Shown here one piece after another: positions 1 through 8,699 of a DNA stretch of 64,000 nt; the stretch's first letter is position 1, and the number at the start of each line of letters is the position of its first letter. Made by a program: the position numbers and the translations under genes. Origin of the DNA: Gammaproteobacteria bacterium (GTDB lineage: Bacteria; Pseudomonadota; Gammaproteobacteria; Pseudomonadales; Azotimanducaceae); NCBI GenBank assembly GCA_030425195.1, contig JAUIAV010000021.1:1-64000 (forward strand). Direction: 5' to 3'. The notes under the pieces were generated by a model. It ran no database searches and was not told the origin of the DNA. It worked only from the letters and a program-made list of their open reading frames with translations.

Positions 1-114
1 TTGCGTCGCTACCTGCAGCAGAAACAAGAACGTGACCGTCGAGTTGTGAATGAGCTACTCAACGAATACTCGAATACGATGATTGCAAAAGAGCGGTGCG
101 AAACGCATTCGTAA
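1..114 (+). CDS. C-terminal end of an unidentified protein (partial)
   Basis: An open frame enters from the left edge and stops with TAA at 112-114, giving 37 residues rich in Gln, Arg and Glu. Too little remains to recognise a family. The next gene starts inside it at GTG 96, so the two overlap by 19 nt, which suggests translational coupling and that this is the upstream member of the same accessory operon. What lies outside the window would decide the identity. Confidence 0.5.
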   Translation: MRRYLQQKQERDRRVVNELLNEYSNTMIAKERCETHS

Positions 115-728
115 TTAGAGTTCTAAGAAGAATCCTGGGCCACATTCGACGAGCCCTGCGGCGGGTTGTCGACTTTCAAGTTGGCATAATGTTCGAATGT
201 CGGCGAGCCTCATCCGATCGCGTAGTCAAGGGTATCGTCGAGGTTCCTTTGACATCAGCCTATGTTCAATCCGAAGCTGACACCTTGGGAGGCCGATTCG
301 CTGAAGGACATCGGCGCTTTGGAATCCTGGCGGACAGCACTGCCGCCATTTTGGGATGGGTTGCAACACCAGGGTGTCCGGTGAACCTCATAATGGATGT
401 AAACCTTCAATTGCCGCATAACTGCATTTACGTCTGGGATTGCTACACCGTTCCGGACTATCGACGTAGAGGCCTGTATGTTCGGCTTCTTGAAGGAATT
501 CCCGAACTGTATCCCGGCCACCGAGTCTTCGTCGCTGTGGATATAGCAAACATGCCCTCCAGAGCAGGTGTGCTTAAGGCTGGCTACGGAGAGATCTTCC
601 GTTACGCTGCATTCCGACTTGGAAGAAAAACTATCTGTTCCTTTGCAATCGAAGGCAAGCGCATTTCAAGTCTGGGGCGCTTTCTCGATCAGCTCCCGAA
701 TTATCAAATCTCGGAAACTAAGCCGTGA
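96..728 (+). CDS. GNAT-family N-acetyltransferase
   Basis: The 210-residue product looks like a single GNAT domain that would transfer an acyl group from acyl-CoA. The CoA pyrophosphate-binding signature is visible as YTVPDYRRRGLYVRLL near residues 115-130, followed by a helix and the usual later strand (VFVAVDIAN). The first 40 residues are very Arg-rich and carry no clear signal peptide, so the protein is probably cytoplasmic. It starts with GTG, and its TGA stop overlaps the GTG of the next gene by 4 nt. Codon use is AT-richer than in the main chromosome. The substrate is unknown; a sugar or amino acid of the exopolysaccharide is an inference from context. Confidence 0.6.
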   Translation: MRNAFVIRVLRRILGHIRRALRRVVDFQVGIMFECRRASSDRVVKGIVEVPLTSAYVQSEADTLGGRFAEGHRRFGILADSTAAILGWVATPGCPVNLIMDVNLQLPHNCIYVWDCYTVPDYRRRGLYVRLLEGIPELYPGHRVFVAVDIANMPSRAGVLKAGYGEIFRYAAFRLGRKTICSFAIEGKRISSLGRFLDQLPNYQISETKP

Positions 729-1609
729 ATATTTTCGAAGCAACAAACACAAACCCTATCGACAACACGTTGTTGCCCTTACACAAAAAATTTACTGAGG
801 ATTTCGTTGAAACGCGCAGACCGATTGTTATAGATGATCTGCCGTCATCATTGCCGTTCCTTAAGGAATGGAACATGGACTTTTTCCGCAGACACCTTAG
901 AACCATAAGAGTCCATATGCCTGATGTCGATGGCATCTATCATTTCTTAAGCTACCGTCGGGTGCCAGTTGAGGAATTCGAGAGAAACCTAACGGAAGAA
1001 AAGACAATGTATTCCCTAGAGCCTCTGCTAGGCCAAGGTTCACCACAGGGAAACCAAGAACACCGATTGGAAGATATCGATGAAAAGGCGATCCCTGAGT
1101 TTATTCCGAGAAACGGCTTCCGCTCGTCAAATCTCTACATAGGCCCAGGCGGCAACAAAACGCTGCTCCACAATGATGAGGTGCAAAGTTTGCTAGTCAT
1201 GCTAGAAGGAGAAAAACACTTCGCCGTCTTTCCGCCGGATCAGAGCCGATATCTTTATCCGTATCACGCTTTTGACATCCGATCGATTCGGCAGCATAGA
1301 GTTTTGGATAGCAAAATAAATCCGGTCAATATCGACACCGGGAGATTTCCCAAGCTTGCGAGAGCAAAGGGCTGGCATGGCGTTCTGAAACCGGGGCAGG
1401 CGTTGTTTATTCCCGCTGGCACATGGCACTACATTGAGTCCGACGATCCAAATCTTGCCGTCAATTATTTCTGGCGAGAAGACAAACTGTCGCATTGGCT
1501 AACTCGTCCGCTCCTAGACTTTTGGTTCAAGCGTCGTCAGGTTGTGATGCTCGACTACGCTAGACGTCTTCGAGAGGCTTTCCGAAAATCGGATTCCGCG
1601 GTCGGATGA
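725..1609 (+). CDS. Cupin-like / JmjC-domain protein, probable Fe(II)/2-oxoglutarate oxygenase
   Basis: This 294-residue protein matches the cupin_8/JmjC pattern. A His-x-Asp iron motif is seen at H149-N-D151 (LLHNDEVQSL) after a Gly-rich turn, and a distal His lies in IPAGTWHYIES (about H235). Family members use Fe(II) and 2-oxoglutarate to hydroxylate proteins or small molecules; the target here cannot be read from sequence. The GTG start overlaps the upstream stop by 4 nt and its own TGA overlaps the next ATG by 4 nt, so the three genes 96-2772 are translationally coupled. No signal peptide is seen. Neighbouring transferases suggest a role in tailoring a polymer or its precursor. Confidence 0.68.
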   Translation: MNIFEATNTNPIDNTLLPLHKKFTEDFVETRRPIVIDDLPSSLPFLKEWNMDFFRRHLRTIRVHMPDVDGIYHFLSYRRVPVEEFERNLTEEKTMYSLEPLLGQGSPQGNQEHRLEDIDEKAIPEFIPRNGFRSSNLYIGPGGNKTLLHNDEVQSLLVMLEGEKHFAVFPPDQSRYLYPYHAFDIRSIRQHRVLDSKINPVNIDTGRFPKLARAKGWHGVLKPGQALFIPAGTWHYIESDDPNLAVNYFWREDKLSHWLTRPLLDFWFKRRQVVMLDYARRLREAFRKSDSAVG

Positions 1610-2772
1610 AACCAACAGCATGCAAACTGCAACACTATATTGCCAGCAATAAGGCGGAGCTGTTGGAGTTGCGATCGGCCTGGGAGAATGCCTTTCGAGC
1701 ATCCGGTGGCCTTAAGCTCCCACTAAGCTGGAGCTGGTTTTACAGTTGGTGGTGTAATTTCGGACCACACTTCGAAGGGGTGGAACCTGCGCAACTGCGC
1801 GTGCATTGGTTTGAGTCTGATGGCAAAGTCCGCGCGATTTTCCCGATGTATGCGCAGAGGGTTCGGGCACGTGGCTTTCCCGCGAATAGCCTCAGGGCGA
1901 TGTCGAATGGTCATTCACCGTACTGGGATGCCGTCTTATCTCCTGATTTGCCTGCAGACGACGTTTGGAACGCGTTTAACGCAGTTGTGAAATCAGAATC
2001 ACCAGATTATATCGTGTTGCGTCGACTGCGCGACGATAGTCAATTAAACGACGCATTGCGCACTGAAGGAGCAAAATCCTTACGCTGCGGCGCCAAAAAT
2101 GCCTTGCTAACCCCAATTGTTGATACAACTGGCGACTGGGACACTTATATCGCGCAGCGTTCGCGAAAGTACAGACAAAATCTCAGGCGTAAACTGCGTG
2201 ACTTTGACGCTGACGATGGCTTGACTGTTTGTCGTTATATCCTGCAAGGCAGTGATGATCAGGCGTTTGAGGATGCTGTCAGCATTTCTGCCAACAGCTG
2301 GAAAGTCGATGTAGGTAACGACTTAGCGTCAAATACGATGAGTCGGAGTTTTCTCCGGCAGCAAATTGACTATCTTGTACAAGAAGGTAAAGCCTGCATC
2401 TGGATGTGCCGAAAGGACGGACACCCGATAGCATACGAACTGCACTTCGTTGATGACAGTTCAACATTTCCGATTCGCGCTGACTACGATCGACGGTTTT
2501 CTAAGTTATCTCCCGGTTCCCTTGTTGAATATCACGCACTGCGATCGGCTTTCAATGACCCCTCAATACGTGCTTACGATTGTTGCGCTGACGATTACAA
2601 ATACCTTAGGAATCTGACGAATGACTATAGGTACGCATCCGATGTGTATGCATTCCCACGTCGACCAGTTTCACAACTACTTGGCGGTATTGAATTTGAC
2701 TTGATACCGTTCGCCCAACGGCTATGGTCCGAAATCAGATCTCTTCGCGGGCAGGGACACAAGAGCAAGTAA
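1606..2772 (+). CDS. FemAB-like GNAT-fold acyltransferase
   Basis: A 388-residue protein with the layout of the BioF2-like/FemAB-like acetyltransferase family. The N-terminal part has the LPLSWSWFYSWWCNFG motif near residue 38, and the C-terminal part carries a second GNAT-like half (CIWMCRKDGHPIAYELHFV, then RFSKLSPGSLVEYHAL). Proteins of this type recur in exosortase/EPS loci, where they are thought to attach acyl or aminoacyl groups to polysaccharide or cell-wall precursors. ATG overlaps the upstream stop by 4 nt. It is the last gene of the coupled trio; an insertion-sequence remnant follows. The specific substrate is unknown. Confidence 0.7.
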   Translation: MKPTACKLQHYIASNKAELLELRSAWENAFRASGGLKLPLSWSWFYSWWCNFGPHFEGVEPAQLRVHWFESDGKVRAIFPMYAQRVRARGFPANSLRAMSNGHSPYWDAVLSPDLPADDVWNAFNAVVKSESPDYIVLRRLRDDSQLNDALRTEGAKSLRCGAKNALLTPIVDTTGDWDTYIAQRSRKYRQNLRRKLRDFDADDGLTVCRYILQGSDDQAFEDAVSISANSWKVDVGNDLASNTMSRSFLRQQIDYLVQEGKACIWMCRKDGHPIAYELHFVDDSSTFPIRADYDRRFSKLSPGSLVEYHALRSAFNDPSIRAYDCCADDYKYLRNLTNDYRYASDVYAFPRRPVSQLLGGIEFDLIPFAQRLWSEIRSLRGQGHKSK

Positions 2773-2796
2773 TGCGATTTCTGCCGGAGTCTGAGT

Positions 2797-3066
2797 CTAG
2801 TGCTGGAGTTTCGCTGATCTGGTGGTCACGATTTCGTGGGCCCCTCGCTGGAAACTGGTTCCCCTGCCGGGGAAAGATCTCTCCCGCAATCGTGTGAGTT
2901 TCCTGGCTTCATCCGATCCGAGGCCACCATACTGCTGTTTCCAGCGGTAGAGGAGTCCTTCAGCAGTCTCAAGCTGGGGATTTCTGATGTCACCTACCGA
3001 TATTCCAGCCGTATGCTGCTCAATACCCGCGATGATCTGCTCCACCGGGTACCGTTCGCGCTTCAT
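2797..3066 (-). pseudogene. IS3-family transposase OrfA remnant
   Basis: On the minus strand the frame from ATG 3066 encodes MKRERYPVEQIIAGIEQH and then YRWKQQYGGLGSDEARKL, which is the helix-turn-helix region of IS3/IS911-type OrfA. The stretch between these blocks no longer fits the family, and the C-terminal leucine zipper and all of OrfB are missing, so this is a decayed fragment. No terminal inverted repeats were recognised. It fills most of the 417-nt gap between the FemAB-like gene and the exosortase gene, and marks past transposition in the AT-richer block. Confidence 0.7.
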
Positions 3067-3189
3067 AACTGGTTCTGCCAGGTGACTAGGACACCATGAC
3101 GACATCAGCGGGGGATTGGTAGCAACCACAACTGCGACTCTTCCCGCTCGTTCCACAATGTCATTGCGTGAGGTTTGTAGTTCGCTGAC

Positions 3190-4695
3190 TCACAGATGCT
3201 CGAATAACGTCAAGGTGGATAGTTCGTCTAGAACCAGCTTGCTGGCGATTTCACAGTTTTCGTCATCGGATTCACAAAGAGTGCTGCCGCCTCGAAGCGA
3301 GGCGTCAACGCGTCCGGCGGCCAGTGACCTCAACTGCATCAACTTGAGAGAAACGAGGCTCGTGGCACAACCACCGATAGTCTGATACCACCATATGACG
3401 ACTCGCCGTTGATCAGTTGCGTCTTTGAGTGTTGTACGAGACGCCTCAGAACAGTGATCTTCGTTCAATCTCACTGAGCGGCTATCAAGGGTTGTAAAAA
3501 GTGCCGGGTCTGCGATCGCGTTACTGTACAGGCTGATCTTGGATTTTTGCGTTTGACTGAGATAGACAGCTGTGAAGACAGTATTGTTCGAACCGGGCGG
3601 ATCTGCCAGCAGTTCATAGTCTGCGCCGGAAAAGTGCGGCTTCCATGTTGATGCGCTGGTGAGTGCTGACCATCTGCTAGCCTCATGGTCTATGGCATCG
3701 ACCATCGCCCTGGCATCGGGGTTGGCCGACAGTTGAGCGTAGATCGCCAGAGAGGCCATAGGCAGGCTACAACAGAACAGACAGACCAGGAGAAAGGCAG
3801 GGCGAGGAATCAGGTCTGATTTCCTTTGTTCCGGCGTCAGGATCGGTGAACTTTCCCTTCTGGTTGTTCTTTCCAGAGATAGATATAGGGCCGGAAAGAC
3901 GAGGATGACGAATATGCACCACCCGAACATATGGTGATCACGCACCAGCCAGTGCTCCATCTCTGTCACATGCGCAGCCACCGTGATCAGGTATATCCTG
4001 ACCCAGTTGGTGGCAACGCCGAGTGTCACTGCGGCAGCCACGATGAGGAATGCAGTGCGCAAATTCAGGCGTTGCCAGACGACGAGTAGTCCACTCAGTG
4101 CCAGTGCGCTAAGAACATAATTCAGACCCGAGCACGAAGATGCAATTTCTATCGTACCGGCAGGCAGGCGAATCTGATAGCCGGTGATATGGGCGGTAAT
4201 GCCAGACAGTGTCAGCAGGTAGCCTACTGCTGAGGCTGCGAGTTGTTGCAGAAAGGGAACGAGAATGTTCCATACCGGGATGATCAGATAGAGAAGCGAT
4301 AGGGGAGCGAGCAGCGGGTGTGTGTACCGCATCCCATACAAAGTGGCACAACTACCATAAAGGAGAATGGGCAACATCATCTGCTGCACGATCAGAATCT
4401 GAATCCAACCGGCGAGCACCCAGGACATCGCCGCGCCAATCGAGACCGATGCCCAGAAAGTAGAGGGAGCAGCGCTCTTCGCGCTGATTTCCTTTATTCT
4501 GGCCCAGACCAGCCAACAGACGCCTGCGAACACCAGGAGACCATGTCCATAGGCTTCCGAGAATCGAGACCAGCGTTCAATGAGGGAAACGGAAGTCGGC
4601 CAGTAGCCAAACAGAATCGCGATAAAGACCAGACCCAGCATAAACGGTGGCTGAGTTACTCTGACACAATACTTTACAATAGTCTGATGAAACAC
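3190..4695 (-). CDS. Exosortase (EpsH/XrtA type) with fused EpsI domain
   Basis: Exosortases are multi-pass inner-membrane transpeptidases that cut PEP-CTERM-type sorting signals and hand proteins on during export, usually alongside EPS synthesis. The N-terminal two thirds has about eight hydrophobic segments and the three family motifs: SSCSGLNY (catalytic Cys, about residue 188), NWVRI (Arg) and DHHMFGW (His). The C-terminal about 200 residues resemble the EpsI domain (the WKPHFSGADYE region). I chose GTG 4695 because TAGGA lies 5 nt upstream and this start avoids overlap with the divergent gene; the frame stays open to 4788. No PEP-CTERM substrate is visible in the window. The sorting specificity (XrtA versus a related class) is inferred. 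Confidence 0.88.
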   Translation of the reverse strand: MFHQTIVKYCVRVTQPPFMLGLVFIAILFGYWPTSVSLIERWSRFSEAYGHGLLVFAGVCWLVWARIKEISAKSAAPSTFWASVSIGAAMSWVLAGWIQILIVQQMMLPILLYGSCATLYGMRYTHPLLAPLSLLYLIIPVWNILVPFLQQLAASAVGYLLTLSGITAHITGYQIRLPAGTIEIASSCSGLNYVLSALALSGLLVVWQRLNLRTAFLIVAAAVTLGVATNWVRIYLITVAAHVTEMEHWLVRDHHMFGWCIFVILVFPALYLSLERTTRRESSPILTPEQRKSDLIPRPAFLLVCLFCCSLPMASLAIYAQLSANPDARAMVDAIDHEASRWSALTSASTWKPHFSGADYELLADPPGSNNTVFTAVYLSQTQKSKISLYSNAIADPALFTTLDSRSVRLNEDHCSEASRTTLKDATDQRRVVIWWYQTIGGCATSLVSLKLMQLRSLAAGRVDASLRGGSTLCESDDENCEIASKLVLDELSTLTLFEHL

Positions 4696-4723
4696 TCTTT
4701 TCCTAGTTGGGACCGCGCGGAAC

Positions 4724-5850
4724 TTGAGTAAGTTGCCGGGGTTAGACGGGTTGCGCATGATAGCTGTACTTGCAGTGATCCTGCACAACGCGTACCCCTA
4801 TGAAGCCGTCTCGGGATCTTTCGATGGTGCGCAGATTCCTATCGCACTCACTGTGACGTCTTTCCTGGCCAACTCTGGTTGGTTGGGGGTGCAGCTGTTT
4901 TTTGTACTTTCCGGTTTCCTCATAACCCGCATTCTGCTGAATCTGGAACCGAGCATTTCAGCGCTCAGGACGTTCCTGTTGAGACGGGCGCTACGGATAT
5001 TCCCTGTTTACTTTTTCGCGCTGGCGGTGTTGCTAGTCCTGTTTCCCCTGGTGCTCCAAGATCACATACCTGACTGGCTGGCGGACTCGAGACAGAGTCA
5101 ACTCTGGTTCTGGACCTATACCGTCAACTGGGTACAGCCATTCAGGGAAATTGGTATGCCGCATATATGGTCGCTAGCGATAGAAGAACAATTTTATTTG
5201 CTCTGGCCATTTATTTTACTGACTTTGAGTCATAAGGGAGTGCGATTCGGACATGCGGCATTGCCTTTTTTTGCGTGATCGTGATACGCAGCGGGCTCAT
5301 CTCAAGAGACCTCCATTGGATGGAAAACGCGGCATACGTCTGGACTGTATGTCGTCTGGATGCACTTCTCATAGGCAGCCTGCTCGCCGTGTGGTGGGTG
5401 AGGGCACCCGAACCGGATGCGAAGCCCTTGTTTCTCGTTTTCTGGGGGGGCACTGCTCCTGATGTCGGCGATCGTCGTCCTGACCCGCAACTTCGCACCG
5501 ACGACGGCTGGCCTGGATCTCTTGAATCAGACAATAGCCGCAGTTGCATTTGCAGCTTTGATCGGGGCTCGTGGCTCTCGGTCGCTGTGCCAATCTTACT
5601 TGATTGCCGTCTGAGCATGTACATCGGTCGTATCAGCTACGGAATCTATCTTCTTCATATACCAGTACAGCTAAGCTGGCAGAGTGTGATTGCCCCGGAT
5701 ACTGATAGTCTTCCTATGTACGCGTACGGGATGCTGGATCTGCTGGGGATCTGCATCTCAAGCATACTGCTTGCATCGCTGTCCTGGTTTGCGCTCGAAC
5801 GGCCGCTATTGAGGCTGAAAAGCTATATCCCATACATGTATCTAAAATAG
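4724..5850 (+). pseudogene. Acyltransferase-3 family membrane O-acyltransferase, three frameshifts
   Basis: Joined across frames, this 1.1-kb stretch reads as an OafA/YrhL-like O-acyltransferase with about ten membrane segments. Motifs are KLPGLDGLRMIAVLAV at the N-terminus, FFVLSGFLITR, IWSLAIEEQFYLLWP, RLDALLIGSLLA and YIGRISYGIYLLHIP. The frame is lost three times. One base is missing at or near the T7 run (about 5266-5272), which puts TGA at 5276-5278. One base is extra at the G7 run (about 5444-5450). One base is missing somewhere in about 5565-5600. Start is TTG 4724, only 28 nt from the divergent exosortase start. It could be a pseudogene, a phase-variable gene or a sequencing artefact; a role in acylating the EPS is inferred. 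Confidence 0.8.
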
Positions 5851-5905
5851 CGCATAATCTATATTATGTTAAATGTTGTTTTAAATATCCGCACCACCTT
5901 GGCGG

Positions 5906-6697
5906 TTAGTGCTCGATTGGCTTGCTGAACAGGAGTACAAACCGATCGGTGTTGTGCATCACGCCCTCTGCCCAGATGCTCTTGCTGTAGTCGTCCTTCG
6001 AATTGCGCAATGTGTCCAGACGATCGATCAGATTGAACCCGATCTCTTCCAGATCTCTTACAACGTACTCTTCATCAATCCGATGCAACTTTGGTGCACT
6101 GGTAATTCCGGAACCCGCAGGTGCGGCGTGGTCGATGACGAGTAACCGACCTCCGGGCTTTATCGCTGCCCAGAGTTGTTCCTTGAAATCAGCGGGGTCT
6201 GCTTGAATGACAGGATCTTCTCTCGGGACGTAGATATCGTGGTAGCTCAAGCCCAGGAACGCCAAGTCGACTTGGTCTGGAAACTTCATGTCCGCGAACT
6301 CACTGTCGATGCGCCGAACGTTCGGCAGACGATCGCCGGACAGCCGCTTGTCGAGCTCTTCACTCGAGAATCTGAGAAACAGGCTGTTGTTCTGAAGAAA
6401 AACCTCTCCAGTCTCACCACTCAGTCGGCTGAACAATTCCGTGTAGTATCCCCCTCCTCCGAGAATATCCAGGATTCGGAGACCTGGCGTTATTCCCGCC
6501 AGCTCGAGTACCTCTGCGGGATGTCTGTACTTATCACGCTTCTTGTCGTCTCGAGGCCTATCGGGATGAAGGATAGCCTGCTCTATCGGACTGAGTTGGT
6601 CGTAGTTGTCAGGAACATCAGAACAGCCTGATACCATGGTGACGCATGCACACGTCAATGCATGCAAACGCGTGGCTAATGAACGAAGTTTTCCCAT
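5906..6697 (-). CDS. Predicted SAM-dependent methyltransferase-like lipoprotein
   Basis: The product from ATG 6697 (263 residues) begins with a short signal peptide ending in a VSGC lipobox, so it should be a lipoprotein. The rest matches the COG4798-type predicted methyltransferase family: LRILDILGGGGYYTELFSRL is the SAM-binding motif I, LAFLGLSYHDIY a family block, and GGRLLVIDHAAPAGSG the later strand. An in-frame ATG at 6757 is less likely because the lipobox would then be too far in. A methyltransferase fold outside the cytoplasm lacks an obvious SAM supply, so its activity is uncertain. It converges with the acyltransferase gene and diverges from the carrier-protein operon. Confidence 0.7.
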   Translation of the reverse strand: MGKLRSLATRLHALTCACVTMVSGCSDVPDNYDQLSPIEQAILHPDRPRDDKKRDKYRHPAEVLELAGITPGLRILDILGGGGYYTELFSRLSGETGEVFLQNNSLFLRFSSEELDKRLSGDRLPNVRRIDSEFADMKFPDQVDLAFLGLSYHDIYVPREDPVIQADPADFKEQLWAAIKPGGRLLVIDHAAPAGSGITSAPKLHRIDEEYVVRDLEEIGFNLIDRLDTLRNSKDDYSKSIWAEGVMHNTDRFVLLFSKPIEH

Positions 6698-6816
6698 ACG
6701 GCTGCCCTTTGACTCTTGATTAGGAATGTTACATAGACGCGACAGGATCACACGCAATTAGTTCTGCAGCGGGTTATGTTCATGCACTTACAACTACTCA
6801 TTCTGCCGGAGACCTG

Positions 6817-7056
6817 GTGTCCATGATCGATATCAATCGCCAAGAAAAAGTTCTGCGCATCATGTCAGCCATACTGGAGTCAGATACCGAGAATCTTCTC
6901 GAACATGGCTTCGACGGCTGCGAGAAGTTTGATTCGATGGCGATGGTGAACATTGTGGCAGCGCTTGAAAGTGAGTTTGATCTCTTTATCGATACGGAAG
7001 ACGTAGAAGGTTTCAGTTCTCCGATGCACGTAGTTGAATACATCGACAGGGCATGA
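6817..7056 (+). CDS. Acyl carrier protein
   Basis: A 79-residue acidic helical protein of the acyl/peptidyl carrier type. The phosphopantetheine site is the Ser in KFDSMAMVNIV (about residue 40), followed by the usual helix III region (FDLFIDTEDVEGF). It would hold an acyl group as a thioester for the enzymes encoded downstream. Start is GTG 6817 or ATG 6823; GGAGA at 6808-6812 fits the ATG slightly better. The stop overlaps the next start by 4 nt (ATGA), tying it to the FkbH-like gene. Carrier proteins dedicated to exosortase/EPS loci are known. The 119-nt gap upstream presumably holds divergent promoters. Confidence 0.82.
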   Translation: MSMIDINRQEKVLRIMSAILESDTENLLEHGFDGCEKFDSMAMVNIVAALESEFDLFIDTEDVEGFSSPMHVVEYIDRA

Positions 7057-8699
7057 AGTACCTCGAGGCTTTGGCGCTCACGGAAAGCGCTCAGAATTAC
7101 CCTGCTTATCCACTGCGCGTTGCAACCTCCGGAGAGATCGCTCCGCTTATCCCGTTCTTTTCTGCGGCGTTCGCAAATTGCGGTTATCGGCTCGAGACCG
7201 ATACATTGCCATTCAATACCTTGCGGATAAACCTGCTGAATCAGACAGACTCTGCGGCAGAACGGGAACTGTTCCTCCTCTTTCCGTGGGATTTCGCGCC
7301 TGCGCTCAACTGGCGGACCGGTCGGTCTGGCGATGCAGCAGACTACGAGGCAGTTTGCAGTGATATCGCAGCAATGGAGAGCGCTCTCTCAAAACGTCGG
7401 AACGCCTCAATCGTTTATGTTCCCGCAGAAACGCCCCCCACTCTACCATCCTCTTTGGATGATTTTAGGGTTCGCGTTGAGATTGAGATAGCTGCGAAAC
7501 GCCTGGGTGCAGCCTTTCTGTCCCCTGACGACTTCAGCTTGTCCGCATTTCTGCGAAGTGGCGTGCCCGTATCCGGTTCAAGAAGCTTCGAGGTTGCGAC
7601 GGCGTGCTGTGAGCAAGTGCTCAAAGTGCCGCAGGAGCGTGCAAAGGTTCTGTGTACCGATCTGGACAACACGCTCTGGGGTGGCGTCATAGGAGAAGAT
7701 GGCCTCGAAGGAATAACCTACTCTGACTCAGGATCTGGCTACAAACACTACATCTACCAGACTTTGCTGGGGCGTTTGAGAAGAACCGGGACACTTCTGG
7801 CTGCGGTCAGTCGCAACGACATGGATCTCGCACTGTCACCGTTTCGCGAACTGGACATGCATCTGCCCGAAACCGACTTCGTGTCTGTATCTGCGAGCTA
7901 TGGTGCGAAGTCAGACGCTATACGTAAGCTGGCTGAAGAACTGAATCTCGGCCTGGATGCCTTCGTGTTCGTGGATGACAACCCCATCGAACTCGAGGAG
8001 GTGCGATCCGTGCTGCCAGAAGTCCGACTTCATCAGTTCCCTCAATCAGACGGCGATTTTCCCGGTTTTCTTTCCCGTCTCGCGGCGGAGTTTGATAGGA
8101 ATCTGGAGGAAACTCCAACTGAAGATGATTTTAGACGGACCGAACTCTATCGCGCGCGTCTTGCTGAAAAACAGGAACGTGAGACGTCGCCTGCTGGCCT
8201 CACTGATTATCTCCGTGGTCTGAACATGGAACTCACGATCCACGATCGATCTGTTGAACAGCAGGACAGGGCCATTCAGCTGATCAACAAGACCAACCAG
8301 TTCAATGCCAACGGCATTCGTCGAGAGGCAGAAGACATCCGATCGCTGCTGAAGACAGGAGGACGGCTGTACACAGTCAATCTGGAAGACAGACATGGGC
8401 CGCATGGCGAAATACTGTCGTGCCTGATCGATAGGAGCGGTGTTGTACGTTCGTTCGTGCTTTCGTGCAGGGTTTTTCAGCGTCGGATCGAGTACGCATT
8501 TCTGAATTGGCTGACTGGCAAGCACCCGGATGTCAGCTTTGAAATCTGCGAGACAAAAAGAAACGAGCCGGCAATGAACTTTTTTACTACCCCGCCCTTT
8601 TGGTCTGAAGGCGGTCTACATCGGATCGACGCTGCAAATCGTGTTTGGCGCCAAAACTGTGACTGGATCACAGTTCACGACCAGACAGATCTCAGTTGA
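7053..8699 (+). CDS. FkbH-like HAD-IIIC protein (probable glyceryl-ACP forming enzyme)
   Basis: This 548-residue protein matches the FkbH family. It has an N-terminal region, a HAD domain with the nucleophile motif CTDLDNTLWGGVIG (D203, D205), VFVDDNPIELEEVR as the later HAD motif, and a C-terminal GNAT-like portion (about residues 390-540). Characterised FkbH proteins take D-1,3-bisphosphoglycerate, lose phosphate and load a glyceryl unit on a carrier protein. The gene sits between a carrier-protein gene and a double hydrolase with 4-nt overlaps on both sides, so loading of that carrier is a reasonable inference. The product of the pathway, perhaps a glyceryl or related decoration of the EPS, is not shown. 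Confidence 0.82.
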   Translation: MKYLEALALTESAQNYPAYPLRVATSGEIAPLIPFFSAAFANCGYRLETDTLPFNTLRINLLNQTDSAAERELFLLFPWDFAPALNWRTGRSGDAADYEAVCSDIAAMESALSKRRNASIVYVPAETPPTLPSSLDDFRVRVEIEIAAKRLGAAFLSPDDFSLSAFLRSGVPVSGSRSFEVATACCEQVLKVPQERAKVLCTDLDNTLWGGVIGEDGLEGITYSDSGSGYKHYIYQTLLGRLRRTGTLLAAVSRNDMDLALSPFRELDMHLPETDFVSVSASYGAKSDAIRKLAEELNLGLDAFVFVDDNPIELEEVRSVLPEVRLHQFPQSDGDFPGFLSRLAAEFDRNLEETPTEDDFRRTELYRARLAEKQERETSPAGLTDYLRGLNMELTIHDRSVEQQDRAIQLINKTNQFNANGIRREAEDIRSLLKTGGRLYTVNLEDRHGPHGEILSCLIDRSGVVRSFVLSCRVFQRRIEYAFLNWLTGKHPDVSFEICETKRNEPAMNFFTTPPFWSEGGLHRIDAANRVWRQNCDWITVHDQTDLS

